Positions 58,190 to 64,000 of a stretch of 64,000 bases of DNA are shown here, one piece after another. A program made the position numbers and the translations under genes. The DNA is from Sequoia sempervirens (taxonomy: Eukaryota > Streptophyta > Pinopsida > Cupressales > Cupressaceae), in assembly GCA_007258455.2 (NCBI GenBank), contig VDFB02358134.1:210611394-210675393 (forward strand), in the 5' to 3' direction. Under the pieces are notes generated by a model. That model was given only the letters and a program-made list of their open reading frames with translations, made no database searches and was not told the DNA's origin. Position 1 is the stretch's first letter, and each line of letters starts with the position of its first letter.

Positions 58190-59390
58190 TGAAAATTGTA
58201 TTTACACATTTCATTTTGGGTCATTGCATTGCATGTTAGGTCTCTTTCAATTTTGATTTTGTATAAATTACTTTTCACAAATGTTAGTATCTGTCTTGTC
58301 TTTTCTAATTTTGCAAAGAAAAAGTTAGCCAATAAGCATGTTAGTCATTCATTCAATATATTTCCTAGTTATGAGAGCCTCTTAGTGGAAGAAAGTGAAA
58401 ATGTTGACTATTTCCTTAAATCTACACCCCTTCCTATCTCTCCTATTTGTGGGAATCATGTGATATAAGAGGATACAACCATAGATAACCATGTTGATCA
58501 TAGTTGTTCTTCTCCCAATACCTTTCCTACTAGTGACAAAGGTATCTTGGTGAAAGAAGATGCAATCATTGAGAATCATGAAAGTCTTGTTTGTCCTTCT
58601 CATCTAACCCCTTTGGAAGATATTATGACACAAGAAGATGAGATCATTGACACTACCTTAATTAGTCTAAATTCATCTCTAAAAACCTCCCCTACTTTTG
58701 AGAATGATTTAGAGAAAGTGGATACAATCGAGAATGATCATGTTGATGTTAAAAGATCCAATGAATGAAATTTATAGCATTATTTCTCTCCTTCCTAATA
58801 TCCCTAACATTTGGAAGACCTATTCGAACAAAAGGATCCTATCATTTGTAATAATGAAAATCATAGTTGTCCTTCTCTTGATGCCTCCCCTATTTATGAT
58901 GAAGTTACTTTACAAAATCTAGCGATACAATGTGATGAACCTTTTGTTTAACCTTCCCTAAAAGCTCTCCTACTAGGGTATAAGTTATGAATGAAATCAT
59001 GGATATCATGCCAATCATATTTATCCTTCTCCTAGTATCTCTCCTAGTTGTGAAGAAGATATTTTAGTGTTTGAAGATCAAACCAATGAAATTCATGATA
59101 ATGCTATTTGCCTCTCTCCCCTTGGAGAAAACATTATTGAACAAGAGAATTCCATCATTTATAACTCCCTTACTTGTGATGAGGTTATTTTAGAAGAACC
59201 AACCTTTAAATGTCATGAACATATAGTTTGTAGTTTCCTAAAAACTCTCATACTAGGGAAGATATCATGGTGAAAGAAACTGAGAACATTGACACATTTC
59301 TTTCAAATAATAGTGATTTGACTTCCCTGGATGATGATGAAAAGATTATCCTAGACCCCCTTTATTAAAAAAACAACAAAAAAAAAATTG
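58190..59390 (+). pseudogene. Acidic repeat-containing ORF remnant
   Basis: Frames 58196-58468, 58547-58768 and 59067-59273 encode acidic peptides with a recurring theme: an EDxIIxNH-like block, then SxPSxxxSPxxE, at intervals of about 100-130 bp. Stops and frame changes separate them. No known domain was recognised. The region sits upstream of an LTR-like sequence and could be a gag or accessory ORF of that element. Confidence 0.45.
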
Positions 59391-59760
59391 TTGAGGTTAT
59401 GCATGCATAAGTATCTATTAGATCCCCATTGATTATTGGACCTCCTAAATACCATATGGGACATCCTAAGAATCCTCTAATTCTTTATCCACCCTCACAA
59501 CAACAACAAACTCAAAACAAACCAAAACTTATCCTTTACCCACCCTCAAACCAAAACACAAACTCAAAAAAAGACCCATCCTCATCCTCGTCCCACCTAA
59601 GAATAATGTTTTGCAATAATCGAACTATAACACTGTTGCTCATACATATTACACTTGAAACAATCTGCAACCAAGACAAACACCTTCAATATCCCTCCCA
59701 TTACCTAACCCTATCTTTTCTAGTGCCCTTCATTTGTCTTCACATAATAAAAAGGAGTAT
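59391..59760 (+). other. Pro/Gln-rich coding remnant and polypurine-like end
   Basis: The frame 59429-59812 encodes a Pro/Gln/Ser-rich peptide (ILYPPSQQQQTQ, then ILYPPSNQNT) without a domain. A purine-rich ataaaaaggagta lies directly before the LTR-like start at 59761. Confidence 0.4.
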
Positions 59761-60654
59761 TGTAGACACTAAAAAATGGCTTAGGCCTATGACTACATTT
59801 TTTCATTATTAATTCAAGATACCCACAAAAATGATTAAATGATTTGATCATTTAATTACAACTTAACATCACATTTCCTATAATTAATTAATTCATTTTA
59901 ATCATTTAATTAATTCATTTTCATTATTCTTCTAAAATTGATTAATTAAGTAAATTACATTAATTTATCTTAATTATGTCACTAATTAATTCTAATCTCC
60001 TCTTTTGATTAATTAAATAAGTTTCATAAATTTATTTATATCATATTCTACCACATTTAATTAAATGAATAAAAAATATTTAATTAATTATTCTACCTTC
60101 TCATCTAAGGTGCCTCCATTAATTAATTATTCTACCTTCTCATCTAAAGTGACTCCATAAATTGAATAATACATTTGATTCACATACATTTCCTCCACAA
60201 AATAAAGAATTAATTTAATAATTGATTCTTCTATTTGAGCACGTCTCCTACATTTTCAATTAAATAATCTCAAGCATAATTCTCTCTACTCTTGACTAAC
60301 ATTCTCTCTTAGTTCACTCAGCTAACTGGTCTGTCACCTCCATTTGAATCACACACTCTAATCAATCAAATCACTTAACTATTCAATCAACCTCCTATAC
60401 AACCAGTTGATTAATTAATCAAATCACTTAATGCTTCAATCATCTTTCATGCAAATCACTTAGCTGCTCAATCAAGTCCTCACACTCAATCTTGACCATT
60501 TGAATTCAAATCAATCTCAACCATCGAATCCATAAATCTTCTATAAAAGAATCCTTTTTACTCAATTTTTGGTAATCAAAATCTTCAAAATTTTGTTGTC
60601 ATAATACTTACAAGAAAATATTACATACTCACTATTGTGCCTATAGCACACACA
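59761..60654 (+). repeat. LTR-like sequence, TGTAGACAC type
   Basis: Starts TGTAGACACTAAAA after a purine run, is rich in TTAATTAATT words, has TATAAAA at 60542-60548, and ends near agcacacaca. These are the marks of an LTR about 0.9 kb long. No target duplication was found at both ends, so it is more likely one LTR of a longer element than a solo LTR. Its end signature is shared with the two solo LTRs in this window, in opposite orientation. Confidence 0.55.
60542..60548 (+). promoter_or_regulatory. TATA box of LTR-like sequence
   Basis: TATAAAA in an LTR-like context, followed about 100 bases later by the presumed LTR end. Confidence 0.5.
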
Positions 60655-62880
60655 CCCCGTTCAGAATAGGGACCCTCTCTTTTCTCTTTGTTGGGTCATT
60701 TTTTCCATCACCTCATTTTGTGTTCCCCCTATTTTTGAGTCCTAACTGATCAGGAGCCCTAGAGTTATCATCCTAAGCTAACCAAGTTTCACCGCCTCTA
60801 AAATTTCCAAGTCTCTGGCCTCTGCAGAGTTCCCTTGGCATTTTCCCTCCAAACTTTAGAACTACTGACTCTCATGTAATGCGGGTCTAGCCCTGTGGGC
60901 CACCCTATGCAGAATTCCATGGCTTCTTCACCGTTTTGAACAGCTGACTCGAGACATCCTCTCAACTCGCAGGATCCATAGCTTCCTTTGCCATTTCTAT
61001 TGATGACTTGCCATATGACTAACTTTTGGGTGTCATCCACTTTATGGACCTCATTGTTCCAGTCGTCATCTTTTCAAAATAGGCATCCACCAACCATAGC
61101 ATCCTCCATACCCACATTAATGGTGGGAATTAAATGCTCAAAATTCTATAAATATCTAATTTTGACAAGTAATTTTCACTATCAGAACTCCAAAAGACTT
61201 GTCAGAACCCCAACAATCACTGCCTTCATGCCCACAGGACTTCATTACCGCTCAAGCATCGTTGTCTACAATTTCTTCCCGCCATTCATTAGATTCTCTA
61301 GGTTTTTTTTGGCACCCTCCATGCTGTGAGTTTTCCTTGATTTCCACAAAATTTATTAAATTCTAAAAGGGGGAAAACTTAAAATCTAACTAGATATCTA
61401 AATGGTGAGCAAAAGCAATTTCATGAATATTGAAAAATCCATTGAAATTGACCCTAAAAGTTTGTGTGGAACTCCTACCTCCTATGGCCATTCTTGAACC
61501 AGGGAAACCATGCCCTTGTAGACTATGTAACACCCACTACCATTGTCATGCTCCTAAAATGCTAAACTCTAAAAATGGTCAACATCCTCTACGAGTCTGC
61601 ATATGCGAGAGGGAACTCGTACTTTGCCATCATACTCAAACTTAAATGAAAAACATGAGTTAAAATTGGGATTTTTCATCCTTGTTGGACCTGCAAAGGA
61701 AAGCTTCTCCCTCTAGATCACCACTCATATCAAATCGTTTCAAAATGGAAAACTTGCCCCGACCACCCACCTCACGAGTCCCGCACAAACTATGACTGCC
61801 AACCAAACTCAAGTGCATAAACCACCCTTGTGGACCATCCAAGGAAGACTTCCACCATCTTTTCATCGACACTTGCATGACTATCTCCAAAGTGGAAAAA
61901 ACATGAGATCATTCTGATGGTCAGGCCCCAACCTAGTTGTTGTTTCCTGATCCCCTGTGCTGAAAAAAGGGCTAAGTGTTGGCTCTTTGACAAGTCGCCC
62001 ATTGCGGAATTCCACCCATAGGATTCCATCTTAAGTTTTCCATTTTAATCGGCCAGTGATCTTCATCTATCTACTTTCTGGACCCTACACACTTCATCGT
62101 GATTGAGCCCAAAATGAAAATGATTGAGTGTGGAGTTCCTTGTGGGTTGTGCCATGCAGGGGGCTGCTTGTGGAACTTCGTCCCACTCTCGCTGCTTGAA
62201 ACTGTCAATAACCTTTGTCAACCCACTATGCAGAACCCAACCCTATCACCTCCTTCCAATCATTTATGATCAAATGAGTAATACTTGAGCTTCTATCGGT
62301 GAATCCTTTGGACCTAACCATGCGGGCTATTCTATGCGGACCATTGTCCTTTTCTCACCATTCCAAATGGCAAGTGTCCAACATCCTTTCGCAGCTCATC
62401 ACCCATGCCTAGCTAAACGAAATGAACTTCAAAGAGAAATCAGTGTCATCCTCTAAGACCATGGGTCCTACATTGTGGGGCACGACCTTGCTAGTTCTGT
62501 TTCAAATGGTAAAGCTTCCAAACAGCTAAGAGGCTCCTACATCCACATACCTTGAGCCCTCATGCCAAAATTATCAACTTAACACCTCCAGAGCCTCAAA
62601 GTTGAATTGACCCACATGCTAAAATGATTTAACCTACTAATGGGCTTTACCTTATGACCAAAATCCTGATGCAGGTGGGACCATGCAGGCCGCCATGTCC
62701 TGATTCTCGTTCATTTGTGATTGCCTCCAAAGCGGCTACCAGCCTAGAGAAATCTACACCCTAGGCCTGCATTACCATAACTCCCACAAACAAAAGGCTA
62801 ATAATGATCTAAAAGAAATGTTGATATCATTGCATGATGAATTATTTGATCTAATGTTGTTTTTGTAGGTTTTTTCTAAT
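60655..62880. repeat. Degenerate repeat region upstream of unknown gene copy 2
   Basis: GC-richer than its surroundings, with recurring blocks such as tttcaaa.tgg.aa.cttcc followed by cctc...agctc (near 60930, 61735, 62362 and 62500) and gtgg.ccat.c.atgc..g words. Spacing is irregular, roughly 130-200 bp where recognisable. No convincing gene was found; short frames on both strands are inconsistent with each other. The placement mirrors the array at 22938-24770 upstream of copy 1. Confidence 0.45.
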
Positions 62881-62898
62881 ATTTATCATTTTTTACAC

Positions 62899-64000
62899 TT
62901 GAATGTGCTTACTACTCCCTTGTTTGCAGGATATATGGAGCTAGCTGTGGGGCCTTCAAAATTATCCATAGAAAAGGAAAAGGGAAAGAATCCAACCAAA
63001 ACACCAAGGGGAGAAGAGAACAAAGATCAAATGAAATACAAGTTTCAAGGGGTAGAAATCAATACCAAGGTCACCAAAGACTAGGAAAAGATCATAGACA
63101 CTAACCTGGGACATATAGACCTTGATGAATTCAAGCAGACCGTCATCATCAACCCTTCCACAAAGAATATCAGAAGGATCAGAAGAAGTGGGTTGGCCAA
63201 GGCTGCCATTTTCCCGCCTACCATCATAGCCCTCAAGTTAGTAATGGCCTACAGAGAGGCATATCAAGAGAATACTAAAAGAATAGTGGATAAGGATGGC
63301 AACATACTAGTCAATTTATCCTCCAAGTCCATTGGGAAAACCTTCCATATACCCACCTTTGATGAAATGGAAGAAATAACTAAGGAGTATGTTGAAAGCA
63401 TGTGGAAAGATGACCCCCTCAAATGTAAAATTTTTATTAATTAGTACTAGCTAAAGGAGAAGAGGGATAGTGAAAACAAGGTACCCCAAGAGCTCTTTAG
63501 GAGCAATTTCTACAAATACTACCATGATCTAGTGACCTTACCGAGCAAAGTTATGGGTCTCCCAACTGCAACATTCTTCCAAGAGTGGATGCTTTATTTT
63601 ATAGAATAAATCACTAGGGGAAAGACTAGATTCCATTGGGCAGGAATAATTAGCAACTACATACATGAGTAGTTTGTAGTTGTGAAGAAAACCTCACAAT
63701 TCTACATGACCTCATACCTGGTCTACCTACTGGCTAACCATGCTTAATACAAAGGACTATTTGTGGCCCCAAGCCAAACTGTAGGGAGGGAACTAAAGGT
63801 CTATGATAGATACCCTTAGCTTCAATTTAAAAACTTCAAGAAGGACTACTACAAAGTCAATGATTCCTTCATTGGGCATATTATCATATTACTAGGAGGT
63901 GACTTCAAGAGGAGAGTCACAGTGCCAACACCTTCATCCTTCGATTCAACTTTCTATTTATCCAATTTCCCAAGTTTTCATACATTCAAACTGAGGGTTT
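62899..64000 (+). pseudogene. Unknown repeated gene family, copy 2 (runs off the window)
   Basis: The frame 62899-63084, then 63085-63444, then shifted frames to the window end, encode the same family as 24989-28255. Shared features are MKYKFQ at 63031, IIDTNLGHI near 63093, an alpha-helical middle, and the W..IISNYIH....V.KK.SQFYM.SYLVYLL block at about 63640-63740. Stops at 63082, 63442, 63607, 63668 and 63745 show decay. A ttgtttgcag just upstream of 62930 resembles a 3' splice site, so the true start may follow an intron. No known domain was recognised. Confidence 0.6.

Overview
This window reads as repeat-rich nuclear DNA of a seed plant, most likely a gymnosperm such as a conifer. It is AT-rich and filled with nested LTR retrotransposons in several stages of decay. 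There is no compact host gene, no bacterial-style gene packing, and no tRNA or rRNA gene that I could recognise. The gymnosperm assignment is an inference from the overall style (a very large Tat-like Ty3/gypsy element, giant LTRs, slow decay), not from a marker gene.

Layout. 1-2200: gene-free DNA with a foldback (263-451). 2203-19751: an old Ty1/copia element on the + strand, with LTRs of about 460 bp, an initiator-Met primer site, gag-protease-integrase-RT-RNase H all broken, and target duplication agata. Its 3' LTR is split by a 12.45 kb minus-strand element (6873-19323). That element has two 5.6 kb LTRs and only 1.25 kb of non-coding internal DNA, so it resembles a LARD (large retrotransposon derivative). 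19757-22015: AT-rich DNA with a 573-bp tandem duplication. 22605-30650: a repeat fragment, a long degenerate tandem array, and a decayed + strand gene of unknown family that is interrupted by a minus-strand solo LTR (28256-29429).

30655-57480: two 2.0 kb direct repeats that carry 47-bp minisatellites flank a minus-strand pseudogene starting near 55080 and ending near 32950. I interpret this as a non-autonomous LTR element encoding one unrecognised protein. It is interrupted by a 964-bp TIR element (34001-34964) and by a 19 kb Tat-like Ty3/gypsy element (35914-54924). The gypsy element carries gag, protease with a G-patch-like tail, RT, two RNase H domains and integrase on the + strand. On the opposite strand it carries a decayed plant-mobile-domain (MAIN/MAIL-like) gene. 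A short motif is repeated about 15 times in its 5' leader, and its reverse complement is repeated about 17 times upstream of the 3' LTR. This makes the element look ambisense. A second minus-strand solo LTR (47212-48570) sits inside it.

57480-64000: leader-like DNA, a decayed acidic-repeat ORF, an LTR-like sequence (59761-60654), a second GC-richer degenerate repeat region, and a second copy of the unknown gene family running off the window end.

Relative ages, judged by eye from LTR divergence: copia oldest (roughly 10% or more), gypsy intermediate (roughly 5%), LARD-like element youngest (roughly 1.5%). Every reading frame carries stops, frameshifts or lost catalytic residues, so none of these elements is likely to be autonomous now. 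The most unusual structures are the inverted motif arrays with the antisense mobile-domain gene, the single-gene minus-strand element with minisatellite LTRs, the two-copy unknown gene family, and the LARD-like element whose LTRs dwarf its interior.
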